This document shows positions 1 to 13,516 of a stretch of DNA of 64,000 nt, piece after piece. The DNA comes from Pseudomonas saponiphila. Lineage in GTDB: Bacteria > Pseudomonadota > Gammaproteobacteria > Pseudomonadales > Pseudomonadaceae. The notes under the pieces were generated by a model. The model was not told where the DNA came from, did not search any database, and saw only the letters and a list, made by a program, of their open reading frames with translations. The stretch lies in assembly GCF_900105185.1 (NCBI RefSeq), contig NZ_FNTJ01000001.1, positions 1,003,501 through 1,067,500 on the forward strand, given 5' to 3'. How positions within the stretch are numbered: position 1 is the first letter of the stretch; the number at the start of each line of letters is the position of its first letter. Made by a program: the position numbers and the translations under genes.

Positions 1-1555
1 GGGGTTGGTAGTAGTCGGCGCCACGGACGTTCTCGTGGTCGCCGGGTAAGGTCGTTTCGGCGGCACGCTGGGGCAGCGGCTGTTGATCCAGGCCTTGCTG
101 GAGCAGGTTGCGCACGCTGCGCCCGGTGAAGGCGCGCAGGTGTACGGCACGTTCGGCAGCGGCTTCCAGGCGTGCATTGCCATAGCGCCGGGCCAGCGAG
201 AGCAGGCCGAGGCAGGCGCGGTAGCCCATCTCCGGGTGCGGCTTGTGGGTCAGTTGGTGATCGATCAGTTGGCGCGTGTAGGGGCCGATCCGCGCGCCCC
301 AGTCGAGCAGGCGTTGTGGCGTCCATTCGCGATGCGCCTGGTGCGCCGCGGGCATGTGCTCGCGCTGGGTACTGTAAGCGCCGCGTCGCCCCAGCAGCAG
401 GTGGCTGGCCACCCGCCGGTTGCCATGCAGCACTTCCAGGGTGTGTGCCGTCAGTCGCACGTCCACGTTCTGCCGGGCCAGGGCGGAGGGCACGCTGTAG
501 AAGCTGCCATTGACCTCGATGTGGTAGTCGATGCTGACCTTGCAGCGCTTGAAGGTGGCGACCTCGTAGGGATGCACCGGCAGCGCTCGCAAGGCCGGGC
601 GATCCAGGCGCTCGAACCAGTCGCGCCGGCAGCCATCGAGCCGCTTGAACGGGCGCCGATTCAGATCCTCCAGCAGCTCGGCGATGGCCTGGTTAAGCGC
701 ATGCAGGCTGAAGAACTGCCGATGGCGCAGCCGCGCCATGATCCAGCGCTCGACCACCTGCACCGCCACCTCGGCCTTGGCCTTGTCCTGAGGCTTGCGT
801 GGCCGTGCCGGCAGGATCACCGTCTGGTAATGACGCGCGCACTCCAGCGTGGCCCGGTTCAGGCCCGGCTCGTAGCGATCCGGCTGGGCGACCAGGGCGC
901 GCGGATTGTCCGGCACAACCATTTCCGGCACGCCGCCAAAGTAGGTCAGAGCCTGGCCCAGCGAGGTCAGCCAGTCCACCTGGGTTTCGCCTGGCGTCGC
1001 GCAGGCATAGGTGTAATTCGAGGCGCCCAGGGCGGCGACGAAGATGTGCGCCCGGCGCACTTCGCCGGTGGCCGGGTCGACCACCGGCAGCGTCGGCCCG
1101 GCATAGTCGATGAATAGCTTCTCGCCCGCACGGTGCAGCTGACGCATCGAACGTTTGAGCGTCTGGGCGTAGCGCCGGTAGTGCTCGACGAACTGGGTGT
1201 AGCGGTAGGTCGGCTGGCCCGCATGCGCGGCGAGATATTCCTCCCACAGCAGCTGCAAGGTCACGCCCTTGCGTCGCAACTCGCGGTGGATGCTCAGCAC
1301 ATCGGGCAGCACTCGCTCACCGCGCGGCTTGTTCGTCGACGTCGGTGCAAACAAGGCGGCCGCCAGCGCGGCCTCGTCCATGGCCACCAGCGCCGGCCAG
1401 TCCAGCCCGGCCACCCGCGCCGCCGCGATGTACTTGCTAACCACGCCCTTGGACAGCTGCAAGGCACGGGCAATCTTCTCGTGGGACAAGCCGGCCTCAA
1501 ACTTGAGGCGCAGACATTCTTTGATGTTTCGCATGGCTACTCGCGGCGCCGCCAT
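1..1555 (-). CDS. istA: IS21 transposase IstA (3' end outside window)
   Basis: IstA is the DDE transposase that binds the IS ends and carries out strand transfer together with the IstB ATPase. The start ATG is the complement of 1553-1555, and the frame stays open to the window edge (about 518 codons). The product matches residues 1-518 of the complete IstA at 49402: an N-terminal helix-turn-helix near residues 24-43 and a catalytic core with D150, D216 and E262. No inactivating change is visible in the part present, so the copy may be active. istB would follow to the left of the window. Confidence 0.93.
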   Translation of the reverse strand, partial: MAAPRVAMRNIKECLRLKFEAGLSHEKIARALQLSKGVVSKYIAAARVAGLDWPALVAMDEAALAAALFAPTSTNKPRGERVLPDVLSIHRELRRKGVTLQLLWEEYLAAHAGQPTYRYTQFVEHYRRYAQTLKRSMRQLHRAGEKLFIDYAGPTLPVVDPATGEVRRAHIFVAALGASNYTYACATPGETQVDWLTSLGQALTYFGGVPEMVVPDNPRALVAQPDRYEPGLNRATLECARHYQTVILPARPRKPQDKAKAEVAVQVVERWIMARLRHRQFFSLHALNQAIAELLEDLNRRPFKRLDGCRRDWFERLDRPALRALPVHPYEVATFKRCKVSIDYHIEVNGSFYSVPSALARQNVDVRLTAHTLEVLHGNRRVASHLLLGRRGAYSTQREHMPAAHQAHREWTPQRLLDWGARIGPYTRQLIDHQLTHKPHPEMGYRACLGLLSLARRYGNARLEAAAERAVHLRAFTGRSVRNLLQQGLDQQPLPQRAAETTLPGDHENVRGADYYQP

Positions 1556-1780
1556 CTTCCTCTCCCGAAATCGGTCGAGGATGGCGGCGCATCAGGTCAT
1601 GCGCAACGAAGGGGAAGGCTTTCGCTAAGTCGTGACCGGCGATTTCGGTAAGCCGTGACCACCTGTTTCGGAACAGGCGGAAAATCGGTCACGTTGCTAC
1701 CGAAATGAGCGGTCACGCGTTAGCGAAATGACCGGTCACGATCAACCGAAACGGCCGGTCACGGTGCTCCGAAATCCGCA
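1..1780 (-). mobile_element. IS21-family insertion sequence, left copy, partial
   Basis: This is the leading 1780 bp of an IS21-type element read on the minus strand; the rest (about 861 bp including istB) lies beyond the window. Its outer end at 1780 is the 12-bp terminal inverted repeat CCGAAATCCGCA, the complement of the TGCGGATTTCGG start of the complete copy at 49177. Position 1 corresponds to 50956 of that copy, and the stretches compared by eye, including long antisense reading frames, are identical. The element sits inside sspB. Its target duplication cannot be confirmed because the other end is not visible; the first bases after it are GTCAGGG. Confidence 0.95.
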
Positions 1781-1914
1781 GTCAGGGCATGGTCTTTGAT
1801 CTGGAGTCGCCTCTGGATGAGGAGGATGACATTGAGCCGGATGACGATTTGCCACCACCGGACAGTGAGCCGCCGCGCCCCAGCGGTCGGCCCAGCTTGA
1901 AAGTGGTCAAGTAA
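1781..1914 (+). pseudogene. sspB: sspB, 3' fragment left by IS21 insertion
   Basis: The frame entering from the IS encodes 43 residues ending in GRPSLKVVK and a TAA at 1912-1914. That tail, an acidic linker (DEEDDIEPDDD) followed by a short basic hydrophobic motif, is the typical C-terminus of SspB, the adaptor that delivers ssrA-tagged proteins to ClpXP; the last residues are the ClpX-docking motif. The dimeric substrate-binding domain lies on the far side of the IS. The insertion splits a glycine codon (GGT) just before QGMVFDLE. The neighbours dolP/gmhA/yraN/lpoA fit sspB's usual Pseudomonas position. SspB is almost certainly non-functional unless the IS excises. Confidence 0.88.
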
Positions 1915-1915
1915 T

Positions 1916-1948
1916 AAAAAAGGCGATCCAGATGGATCGCCTTTTTTA
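1916..1948. terminator. bidirectional intrinsic terminator between sspB and dolP
   Basis: Perfect 8-bp stem GGCGATCC/GGATCGCC (1922-1929 and 1934-1941) with a 4-base loop, preceded by an A run and followed by six T. It can end sspB on the plus strand and dolP on the minus strand. Confidence 0.9.
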
Positions 1949-1967
1949 TGCCTGACGCCGTGCTGTG

Positions 1968-3611
<1,644 letters not shown>

Positions 3612-3612
<1 letters not shown>

Positions 3613-5426
3613 TAGCGCGGCGTATCGGGCAGGCGGGTGACCTGGCCGTTGACGAACTTGGCCCATGGCAGTTGGCGCTCGATACGCTGACCTGCGGCCA
3701 TGCCCAGGCTGCCGGACTCTCCATCGATCCGGCTGTCAGGCAGGGCCTTGAGCTGGCCCAGGCGTGGTGCAAGACGGTAGGCATCGACGCCCATTGCGTA
3801 TAGGCGACCTAGGCTGCCTCCGGCTTGTGGCCATTGTGCAGTGACCTGGCGCCGCAGAAGGCCGTTGGCGTCCAGCAGCCAGGGCGTTTCACAGAACATG
3901 ACTCCGTTCATGTCGTTGTATTGGTTCTGATCACCACTGGCGCTGAATACGTTGGAGGTGGCGTACACCGGAACATCGCCGGCGTATTGGAAGTTCAGGG
4001 TCGGCTTGATCTGTTGTGCCTGCTGAGGCGTTGCCGCAAGGAAAATGAACTCGATGTCCTGGCGGCGTGCCGGTTGCGCGGCGACTTGAGTGCCTACGGT
4101 GCTTTGCAGGCTCTTGGCGCGACCTTCGCTTTGGCGCAGTTGGAACAGGTCGGCAATCTGCTGGGCCAGGGCGACTGGCTGATCGATGCGTTCGATGCCG
4201 ATCATGCTGCCGCCGTTGGCTTCCCAATCCTGGCGGAAGGCTTTGAGTACGCGATCGCCCCATTCGCCCTTGGGGATCAGCGCGGCGGCGCGGTGCAGGC
4301 CATCGGCGCGAGCGCGACGAGAAACTTCACGGGCTTCGTCTTCGGCTGCCAGGCCAAACTGGAACAGTTGCGCGGGGCCCTGTTCGCCACCCTCGCTGTA
4401 ATTCAGTGCCAGAGTAGTAATGGGCAGTTGCGGGCGCGCAGCCAGCTGTTTGACCAGAGGTTTTTCCAGCGGGCCGACGACCAGTTGCACGCCGGCGGCT
4501 TGGGCCTTGCGATAGAAGTCATCCAGGGAGCTCAGGCGCGAGCTGTCGTAGAACTCGATGCTGGGTGGTTTCTGTCCGGCTTGCTGTGCTTGATAGTGAG
4601 CCGCCATGAAGCCTTCGCGTAGTGCCTTGGCTACAGAGGCCAGCGGGCCGTCCTGTGGCAGCAGCAGGGCGATCTTCGACACGGGTTGGCTGGCCAGCTC
4701 TTTGAGCTTGATCAGTGGTTGCGGCAATTGCAGGGCGGCAGGGTGTTTTGGATTCTGTGCGCGCCACTGATCAATGGCGGCCTGCTGTTGTTCCAGGGTG
4801 CCGGCACTCTTGACTGCCAGGGCCAGGCTCATCCAGCCGGCCAGATCGTCATTGCCCGCTGGCTGCAGTTGGTCGGTCGGCAAGGCGGCAATCAGTGCCC
4901 AAATGGCTTCGTGGTTCTTTGCTGCAGCATCGTCTTTGAGCAAGGGGGCAATAAAGATCCGTTCCTTGGCTGCGGCCAAAGTCTGGCCGTCGGCCTCAAG
5001 GGCGCGAGCATGAACGGTTCCGGTACGAATCTGCTGTGGTGCTGGCAGCTCGCTCAGGTGCTGCAGGCTTGGATGGCTCAAGGCGGTTAACGCCGCTTTT
5101 GGCTGATTGCGTACCATGGCCAGCTCTGCGGACAGTGTGCTGGCGAAAATTTGCTGGGCAGGTTTGAGCTGATCCAGCGGCACTTGCTGCAGAATCTGAC
5201 CGGCGCGTCCGGCGTTGCCTTGGCGATACGCCATGTCTGCTGCGCTCAGGCGCAGCAGGGCGGCTTTGTCCGGGCTTTTGCTGGTGGCGGCCTGTTCGAG
5301 CAATTGCTCGATGCTGGCATCCGGTGTCCGTGGAAGTTCGCCAAGGCTGGAGGAGGGCGAGCTGGCGCAAGCCACCAAAAGGGTAGCCAGGCAGAGGGCG
5401 AGAAACAGCCGCAGGCAAGCGATCAT
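3612..5426 (-). CDS. lpoA: Penicillin-binding protein activator lipoprotein LpoA
   Basis: A 604-residue lipoprotein: signal peptide with lipobox LLVACA (Cys near residue 20), an N-terminal helical TPR-like region to about residue 245, then a periplasmic-binding-like domain starting at KIALLLPQDGPLASVAKALR. This is the architecture of LpoA, the outer-membrane activator of PBP1a. It heads the minus-strand operon lpoA-yraN-gmhA-dolP and diverges from rsmI across about 220 bp, as in other gammaproteobacteria. No disruption is seen. Confidence 0.92.
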
Positions 5427-5589
5427 GTAAGTGTTCCTGATACTCGATCAAATGAGCGTGGAATTGTACCCAAGCGCTGGCCGGGGCGCGATGTTACTGG
5501 TGATAAACCGTCCATTTAGCTGGTGCAAATGTTGCGGGGAGGCACAAAAGCCAGCAAAGGATCAGAGTGTTGAGCGATTGTCAGGCCTA

Positions 5590-5615
5590 TTGAGAGGGCT
5601 TCAACGCGCTACAAT
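5590..5615 (+). promoter_or_regulatory. Candidate rsmI promoter
   Basis: A good -10 hexamer TACAAT lies at 5610-5615, about 30 bp before the rsmI start. The -35 is unclear: TTGAGA at 5590-5595 leaves only a 14-bp spacer. Offered as a weak prediction. Confidence 0.35.
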
Positions 5616-5645
5616 GGCGCTTTTGCCGATCAAGAGGTGTGCGCT

Positions 5646-6518
5646 TTGACTGTTCCGGGTCCTTTGAATTCCGCTGCTGGCTCGCTTTATGTGGTGGCGA
5701 CGCCCATCGGTAACCTGGATGACATCAGCGCCAGGGCTCTGAAGTTGTTGCGCGAGGTGTCGCTCATTGCTGCCGAGGATACTCGGCACTCTCAGCGCCT
5801 GATGCAGCACTTCGGTATTGCCACGCCTCTGGCGGCTTGTCATGAGCATAATGAGCGTGACGAGGGCAGTCGTTTCATCACCCGTCTACTTGCCGGGGAC
5901 GATGTTGCGCTGATCTCCGATGCGGGCACGCCGTTGATTTCCGATCCGGGTTATCACTTGGTGCGTCAGGCACGGGCGGCAGGTATCAATGTGGTTCCGG
6001 TGCCCGGGGCCTGTGCTTTGATCGCGGCCTTGTCGGCTGCAGGTCTGCCATCTGACCGGTTTATCTTCGAAGGTTTTCTACCGGCCAAGGCGGTTGGTCG
6101 GCGTGGGCGTCTGGAGTCGGTCAAGGAAGAGCCGCGGACGTTGATTTTCTATGAGGCTCCGCATCGGATTCTTGAGTGTCTGCAGGATATGGAGGCGGTA
6201 TTCGGCGGCGATCGGCCTGCGTTGTTGGCTCGGGAGTTGACCAAGACTTTCGAGACTCTCAAGGGCTTACCGCTTTCTGAGTTGCGTCAGTTCGTTGAGT
6301 CCGACAGCAATCAGCAGCGCGGCGAGTGCGTGGTGCTGGTCGCAGGATGGACTGCGCCGCAAGGTGATGAGGCGATCAGTGCTGAGTCGATGCGCGTGCT
6401 TGACCTGCTGCTCAAGGAAATGCCTCTCAAGAGGGCAGCGGCGCTGGCGGCCGAGATTACTGGTGAGCGCAAGAACGTGCTGTATCAGGTCGCCTTGAGT
6501 AAGCAAAAAGAACAATAA
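5646..6518 (+). CDS. rsmI: 16S rRNA 2'-O-ribose C1402 methyltransferase RsmI
   Basis: A SAM-dependent tetrapyrrole-methylase-fold enzyme that methylates the ribose of C1402 in 16S rRNA. Family motifs are plain: LYVVATPIGNLDDIS near the N-terminus, AEDTRHSQRL, LISDAGTPLISDPG and FIFEGFLPAK. I chose TTG at 5646 (290 residues, N-terminus TVPGPLNS) because a GAGG Shine-Dalgarno at 5634-5637 sits 8 nt upstream; a GTG at 5637 would add three residues but has no ribosome-binding site. It diverges from lpoA and precedes rnpB, the normal Pseudomonas order. Confidence 0.95.
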   Translation: MTVPGPLNSAAGSLYVVATPIGNLDDISARALKLLREVSLIAAEDTRHSQRLMQHFGIATPLAACHEHNERDEGSRFITRLLAGDDVALISDAGTPLISDPGYHLVRQARAAGINVVPVPGACALIAALSAAGLPSDRFIFEGFLPAKAVGRRGRLESVKEEPRTLIFYEAPHRILECLQDMEAVFGGDRPALLARELTKTFETLKGLPLSELRQFVESDSNQQRGECVVLVAGWTAPQGDEAISAESMRVLDLLLKEMPLKRAAALAAEITGERKNVLYQVALSKQKEQ

Positions 6519-6588
6519 ATGGCATGCCAGGGTGGCCAATGGCTTTTAGCGCTTGTTCTCGGGCCGCTCTGCCGTTAACCTGCGCGGC

Positions 6589-6943
6589 GGAGAGTCGATT
6601 GGACAGTCGCTGCCCTCTATGAAAATTAGAGGGGGGAGGAAAGTCCGGGCTCCATAGGGCGGAGTGCCAGGTAATGCCTGGGGGGCGTGAGCCTACGGAA
6701 AGTGCCACAGAAAATAACCGCCTAAGCACTTCGGTGCCGGTAAGGGTGAAAAGGTGCGGTAAGAGCGCACCGCACGTCTGGTAACAGTTCGTGGCTAGGT
6801 AAACCCCACTCGGAGCAAGACCAAATAGGGTTCCAAGGCGTGGCCCGCGCTGGAACCGGGTAGGTTGCTAAAGATGTCCAGTGATGGCCATCGTAGAGGA
6901 ATGACTGTCCTCGACAGAACCCGGCTTACAGATCGACTCTCCA
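6589..6943 (+). ncRNA. rnpB: RNase P RNA (class A)
   Basis: The catalytic RNA of RNase P, which matures tRNA 5' ends. The ends pair (GGAGAGTCGATT near 6589 with GATCGACTCTCC at 6931-6942, forming helix P1). Hallmark conserved regions are present: GAGGAAAGTCCGGGCTCC near 6635, the ACAGAAAATAACCGCC segment near 6707, the GGTAAGGGTGAAAAGGTG segment near 6739, and AGACAGAACCCGGCTTACAG-like sequence near 6914. Length about 355 nt is typical. Placement between rsmI and mraZ is the usual one in Pseudomonas. Exact ends are approximate. Confidence 0.96.
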
Positions 6944-7148
6944 CCTTTTCCCTCCCTGCTTGAATCAATAGCAGAAGCGTTTTTGTAATACCGAAAAAAT
7001 CTTACTCTTAATAAATCACTTTAACTTCGCAGTGCAGCTTATTGAGCTGTCTGAAGTTGATGCTCTGGAATGCCCCTCGAATTCTCGTTACCTCTCCTCT
7101 TAGTGTCCTAAATCTCCGTTCTATAAGGCTTTTCCGTCGCTGCGCGCC

Positions 7149-7178
7149 TTGACGGTGGTGTGGGCGCATTCCTATAGT
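7149..7178 (+). promoter_or_regulatory. Sigma-70-type promoter of the dcw cluster (Pmra)
   Basis: TTGACG (7149-7154) and TATAGT (7173-7178) separated by 18 bp, a strong match. The predicted start near 7185 coincides with the first MraZ repeat, so a bound MraZ would block initiation. Confidence 0.75.
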
Positions 7179-7184
7179 GTGCGC

Positions 7185-7210
7185 AAGTGGCGGAAAGTGG
7201 CATGAAGTGG
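7185..7210 (+). promoter_or_regulatory. MraZ operator: three AAGTGG repeats at 10-bp spacing
   Basis: AAGTGG occurs at 7185, 7195 and 7205, exactly one helical turn apart, between the predicted promoter and mraZ. MraZ rings bind consecutive GTGG-type direct repeats spaced 10 bp in the known systems, so this is very probably the autoregulatory operator. Confidence 0.78.
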
Positions 7211-7252
7211 GTTTTATGAGCGCAAAACGCTAAAATTTGGAGAAACGCTGAC

Positions 7253-7708
7253 GTGTTTCGCGGAGCCAACGCTATCAGTCTCGATGCAAAAGGCCGTCTC
7301 GCCATGCCGAGCCGGTATCGTGACGAGCTCGTTTCGCGAAGTTCGGGGCAGTTAATCGTCACGATTGATGCTGTTGATCCTTGTTTGTGTGTTTACCCTC
7401 TCGACGAGTGGGATCTGATAGAAACCAAACTGCGCGCGCTGCCTTCGCTGCGCGAAGAGAACCGTCGTTTGCAGCGTTTGCTGATTGGTAATGCCGTCGA
7501 CCTTGAACTCGATGGCAGTGGTCGTTTTCTGGTGCCGCCGCGCCTGCGTGAGTATGCCAAGTTGGATAAACGCGCAATGTTGGTGGGCCAGCTGAACAAG
7601 TTCCAACTGTGGGACGAGGATGCCTGGAATGCTGTTTCCGCAGCGGACCTGGCGGCTATTCAACAACCGGGCGCCATGCCTGATGAACTGCGTGATTTGA
7701 TCCTGTGA
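7253..7708 (+). CDS. mraZ: Transcriptional regulator MraZ
   Basis: A 151-residue AbrB-fold DNA-binding protein that represses the dcw cluster. It carries the duplicated MraZ fold: [20 protein letters not shown] at the N-terminus and the matching [17 protein letters not shown] near residue 90. The start is GTG at 7253, preceded by TTGGAG. Its 3' end overlaps the rsmH start by 4 bp (GTGA). It is first in the cluster, directly downstream of the AAGTGG repeats it is expected to bind. Confidence 0.96.
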   Translation: MFRGANAISLDAKGRLAMPSRYRDELVSRSSGQLIVTIDAVDPCLCVYPLDEWDLIETKLRALPSLREENRRLQRLLIGNAVDLELDGSGRFLVPPRLREYAKLDKRAMLVGQLNKFQLWDEDAWNAVSAADLAAIQQPGAMPDELRDLIL

Positions 7709-8648
7709 CTATTGATAGCGGCTTTAACCACATCACCGTGCTGCTTGACGAAGCCGTCGAGGCTCTCGCCGTGCGGCCTGATGGCTGCTATCTGGATGGC
7801 ACCTTCGGCCGTGGTGGGCATAGCCGGCTGATTCTCAGCAAGCTCGGGGCGCAGGGGCGGCTCCTCGGATTCGACAAAGACCCCCAAGCGATTGCCACCG
7901 GGCAAGCGCTAGCGGCCGAAGACGGCCGCTTTGTCGTTGTGCAGCGCAGTTTTGCCGAGCTGGGTTCGGAAGTCGCCGAGCGCGGACTGGCCGGCAAGGT
8001 CAGTGGCGTGCTGCTCGACCTGGGCGTGTCGTCACCTCAGTTGGATGATCCAGAGCGCGGCTTCAGTTTTCTCAATGACGGCCCCCTGGACATGCGTATG
8101 GATCCGACTCGTGGCATCAGCGCCGCTGAGTTCATCGCCACCGCTCCAGTGGAAGAAATTGCCCGCGTGTTCAAGGAATACGGCGAAGAGCGCTTTTCCG
8201 GTCGTATGGCGCGGGCAGTGGTCGAGCGTCGTGAGATCCAGCCTTTCGAACGCACTGCCGATCTGGCTGAAGTGCTCAAGGTGGCCAACCCGGCCTGGGA
8301 AAAGGGCAAGAACCCGGCGACCCGGGCTTTCCAGGGCTTGCGCATTCATGTGAACAACGAACTGGGCGATCTGGAGGCGGGCCTGGAAGCCGCGCTGGAC
8401 GCCCTGGAAGTGGGTGGCCGTCTGGTGGTCATCAGTTTCCATTCCCTGGAAGATCGCATCGTCAAATTGTTCATGCGACGCCTGGTGAAAGGCGAGTCTG
8501 ACAATCTGCCGCGTAACCTGCCGGTGCGTTTCGAAGCCTTCGTGCCGAAAATCAAGATCCATGGCAAAGCGCAGTTCGCCTCCGAAGCCGAACTCAAGGC
8601 CAACCCGCGTGCACGTAGTGCCGTCATGCGTGTGGCGGAGAAGCTTCG

Positions 8649-8652
<4 letters not shown>
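7705..8652 (+). CDS. rsmH: 16S rRNA (cytosine-N4)-methyltransferase RsmH
   Basis: A 315-residue SAM-dependent enzyme (MraW) that methylates N4 of C1402 of 16S rRNA, the same nucleotide modified by RsmI encoded 1.2 kb upstream. Motifs: [13 protein letters not shown] at the start, [12 protein letters not shown] (SAM binding), [19 protein letters not shown], and [17 protein letters not shown] start inside the mraZ stop region; the stop overlaps ftsL by 4 bp. Confidence 0.97.
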
Positions 8653-10677
<2,025 letters not shown>

Positions 10678-10678
<1 letters not shown>

Positions 10679-12141
10679 TGTCTCTTAGCCTGAACAAGAT
10701 TTTTGCCCACGCCGGTCGCGATCTGCTGATCCGTGAGCTGACCCTGGACAGCCGCAGCGTGCGCGCTGGTGATCTGTTCCTGGCCGTACCTGGCGCCAAG
10801 TTCGATGGCCGAGCGCACATTGCCGATGCATTGCAGCGCGGTGCTGCCGCTGTGGCCTACGAGGTGGAAGGGGCTACCGTTTTGCCGCTGACCGATGTAC
10901 CGCTGATTCCGGTCAAAGGCCTGGCAGCCCAGCTGTCGGACATTGCCGGACGTTTCTACGGTGATCCAAGCCGCCAGTTGAATCTGGTGGGCGTGACCGG
11001 TACCAACGGCAAGACCAGTGTCACCCAGTTGGTGGCTCAGGCGCTGGACCTGCTGGGGCAGCGTTGCGGCCTGGTGGGCACCTTGGGCACAGGATTCTAC
11101 GGTGCGCTGGAAAGCGGTTTGCACACCACGCCGAACCCTATCGCTGTGCAGGCAACTCTGGCTGATCTGAAGAACGCCGGTGCCAAGGCCGTGGCGATGG
11201 AAGTCTCGTCCCATGGCCTGGATCAGGGGCGCGTGGCGGCCCTGGCATTCGACGTGGCGGTGCTGACCAACCTGTCCCGAGATCATCTGGACTATCACGG
11301 AACCATGCAGGTCTATGGCGCAGCCAAGGCCAAGCTGTTCAATTGGACCGACCTGCGTTGCCGGGTGATCAATCTCGACGACGAGTTCGGCCGGCAACTG
11401 GCTGCCGACAAGCACGAATCGCGGTTGATTACCTACAGCCTGGAAGATTCCTCTGCTTATCTGTACTGCCGTGAAGCGAACTTTGACGATGACGGCGTGC
11501 GCGCAACACTGGTGACTCCACAGGGTGAACACCATCTGCGCAGCGCGCTGCTGGGGCGCTTCAACCTGAGCAATGTGCTGGCAGCAGTGGGCGCCTTGCT
11601 GGGCCTGGAGTATGCCCTGGACGAAATCCTTGCCGTCTTGCCCAAGCTGGAAGGTCCCGCCGGACGCATGCAACGCCTGGGAGGAGGCAACCAGCCGCTG
11701 GTGGTGGTGGATTACGCCCATACCCCGGATGCCCTGGAAAAAGTACTCCTGGCCCTGCGTCCTCACGCCAAGGGGCGCCTGCTGTGCCTGTTCGGCTGTG
11801 GGGGTGACCGCGATCGCGGCAAACGTCCGTTGATGGCCGAAGTAGTCGAGCGCTTGGCCGACGGCGTGCTGGTGACCGATGACAATCCGCGCAGCGAAGA
11901 CCCGGCGCAGATCTTCGATGACATCCGCGCCGGCTTCAGCGCGGCGGACAAGGTCGACTTTGTCCCCGGTCGCGGCCTGGCCATCGCCCGTCTGATCGCT
12001 GCCGCCGCAGCGGACGATGTGGTGGTGCTGGCGGGCAAGGGGCATGAGGATTATCAGGAGATCAATGGCCAGCGCCATGATTTCTCCGATCTTGCCGAAG
12101 CCGACAAGGCTCTGACCGCATGGGAGGTGGCACATGTTTAA
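10678..12141 (+). CDS. murE: UDP-MurNAc-tripeptide synthetase MurE
   Basis: A 487-residue Mur ligase adding meso-diaminopimelate to UDP-MurNAc-L-Ala-D-Glu in the cytoplasm. Visible: ATP loop GVTGTNGKTSVTQL near residue 107, the central MEVSSHGLDQGR motif, and DNPRSEDP near residue 402, the signature of meso-DAP-adding (not Lys-adding) MurE. Overlaps murF by 8 bp. Confidence 0.97.
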
Positions 12142-13516
12142 AGCCCTGCTGCTCAGTGAAGTCTTGGCTCCGCTGGACGCCCGCCTGATCGCGGGCGATG
12201 CGCGTTTTAATGGCGTTAGCATTGATAGTCGGGCCATTCAGGCTGGACAGTTGTTCGTGGCCCTGACCGGTCCGCGTTTCGACGGCCACGATTACTTGAA
12301 TGAAGTGGCGGCCAAGGGCGCGGTAGCTGCGTTGGTTGAGCGTGAAGTTCCCGACAGCACCCTGCCGCAGTTGCTGGTCAAGGACACACGCCTGGCCCTG
12401 GGACAACTGGGTGCTCTTAATCGCGGTGCCTTCACCCGGCCGGTGGCAGCGGTGACCGGTTCCAGCGGCAAGACGACGGTCAAGGAAATGCTCGCCAGCA
12501 TCCTGCGCACCCGCGGTCCGGTGTTGGCTACCCGAGGCAATCTCAATAATGACCTGGGCGCCCCGTTGACCCTGCTGGAACTGGCGCCTGAGCACAGCGC
12601 TGCGGTGATCGAGCTTGGCGCATCGCGTATTGGCGAGATCGCCTACACCGTGGCCATGACCCGTCCCCATGTGGCGATTATCAGCAATGCCGGCACTGCA
12701 CACGTTGGCGAGTTCGGTGGACCGGAAAAGATTGTTGAGGCCAAGGGCGAGATTCTCGAGGGGCTTGATAGCGCCGGGATTGCTGTCCTCAATCTGGATG
12801 ACAAGGCATTCCCGATCTGGAAGGCTCGCGCTGCCGGGCGACAAGTTCTGAGTTTTGCCCTGAACGATAGCGCTGCGGATTTCCATGCCTCCGATATAGG
12901 CCGCGATGCCCGAGGCTGCCCGTCCTTCAAGTTGCACAGCCCCAAGGGTGTGGAGACGGTGCAATTGAACCTGTTGGGCATCCATAACGTGGCCAACGCC
13001 CTGGCCGCCGCTGCGGCCGCCCATGCCATGGGTGTGTCGCTGTTCGGAATCGCCACCGGCTTGAATGCCGTGCAACCGGTCAAGGGCCGTACCGTCGCCC
13101 AGTTGGCCAAGAATGGCATGCTGGTGATCGATGACACTTACAACGCAAACCCCACCTCAATGTGTGCCGCCGTTGATATACTCGCCGGCTTTTCCGGCCG
13201 CACCGTCCTGGTGCTCGGAGACATCGGCGAGTTGGGCGAGTGGGCGGAGCAGGGGCACCGCGAGGTAGGTGCGTATGCCGCTGGCAAGGTTTCGGCCCTC
13301 TACGCCGTGGGCCCGATGATGGCGCATGCCGTCGCCGCGTTTGGCGAGCATGCACGTCACTTCGCCAGCCAGGCTGATCTGATTGCCGCCCTGAACGTCG
13401 AGCAAGACCCCAATACCACCATTTTGATCAAGGGATCGCGCAGCGCGGTGATGGAGAACATCGTCGCGGCTTTGTGCGGCTCCCATCTTCAAGAAAAAGA
13501 CGGAGTGAAACATTAA
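12134..13516 (+). CDS. murF: UDP-MurNAc-pentapeptide synthetase MurF
   Basis: A 460-residue Mur ligase that attaches D-Ala-D-Ala to the UDP-MurNAc tripeptide, the last cytoplasmic precursor step. ATP loop [13 protein letters not shown] near residue 112, then [14 protein letters not shown] and [11 protein letters not shown], all typical of MurF. Its stop overlaps the mraY start by one base (TAATG). Confidence 0.97.
   Translation: MFKALLLSEVLAPLDARLIAGDARFNGVSIDSRAIQAGQLFVALTGPRFDGHDYLNEVAAKGAVAALVEREVPDSTLPQLLVKDTRLALGQLGALNRGAFTRPVAAVTGSSGKTTVKEMLASILRTRGPVLATRGNLNNDLGAPLTLLELAPEHSAAVIELGASRIGEIAYTVAMTRPHVAIISNAGTAHVGEFGGPEKIVEAKGEILEGLDSAGIAVLNLDDKAFPIWKARAAGRQVLSFALNDSAADFHASDIGRDARGCPSFKLHSPKGVETVQLNLLGIHNVANALAAAAAAHAMGVSLFGIATGLNAVQPVKGRTVAQLAKNGMLVIDDTYNANPTSMCAAVDILAGFSGRTVLVLGDIGELGEWAEQGHREVGAYAAGKVSALYAVGPMMAHAVAAFGEHARHFASQADLIAALNVEQDPNTTILIKGSRSAVMENIVAALCGSHLQEKDGVKH

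Larger units (their letters stand above)
6944..7252 (+). other. Intergenic region upstream of mraZ
   Basis: 309 bp without a convincing gene. The first part is T-rich after rnpB (CCTTTTCCC near 6944) and may include its terminator or processing region, but there is no strong hairpin. The second part holds the mraZ promoter and MraZ repeats listed separately. Confidence 0.7.
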
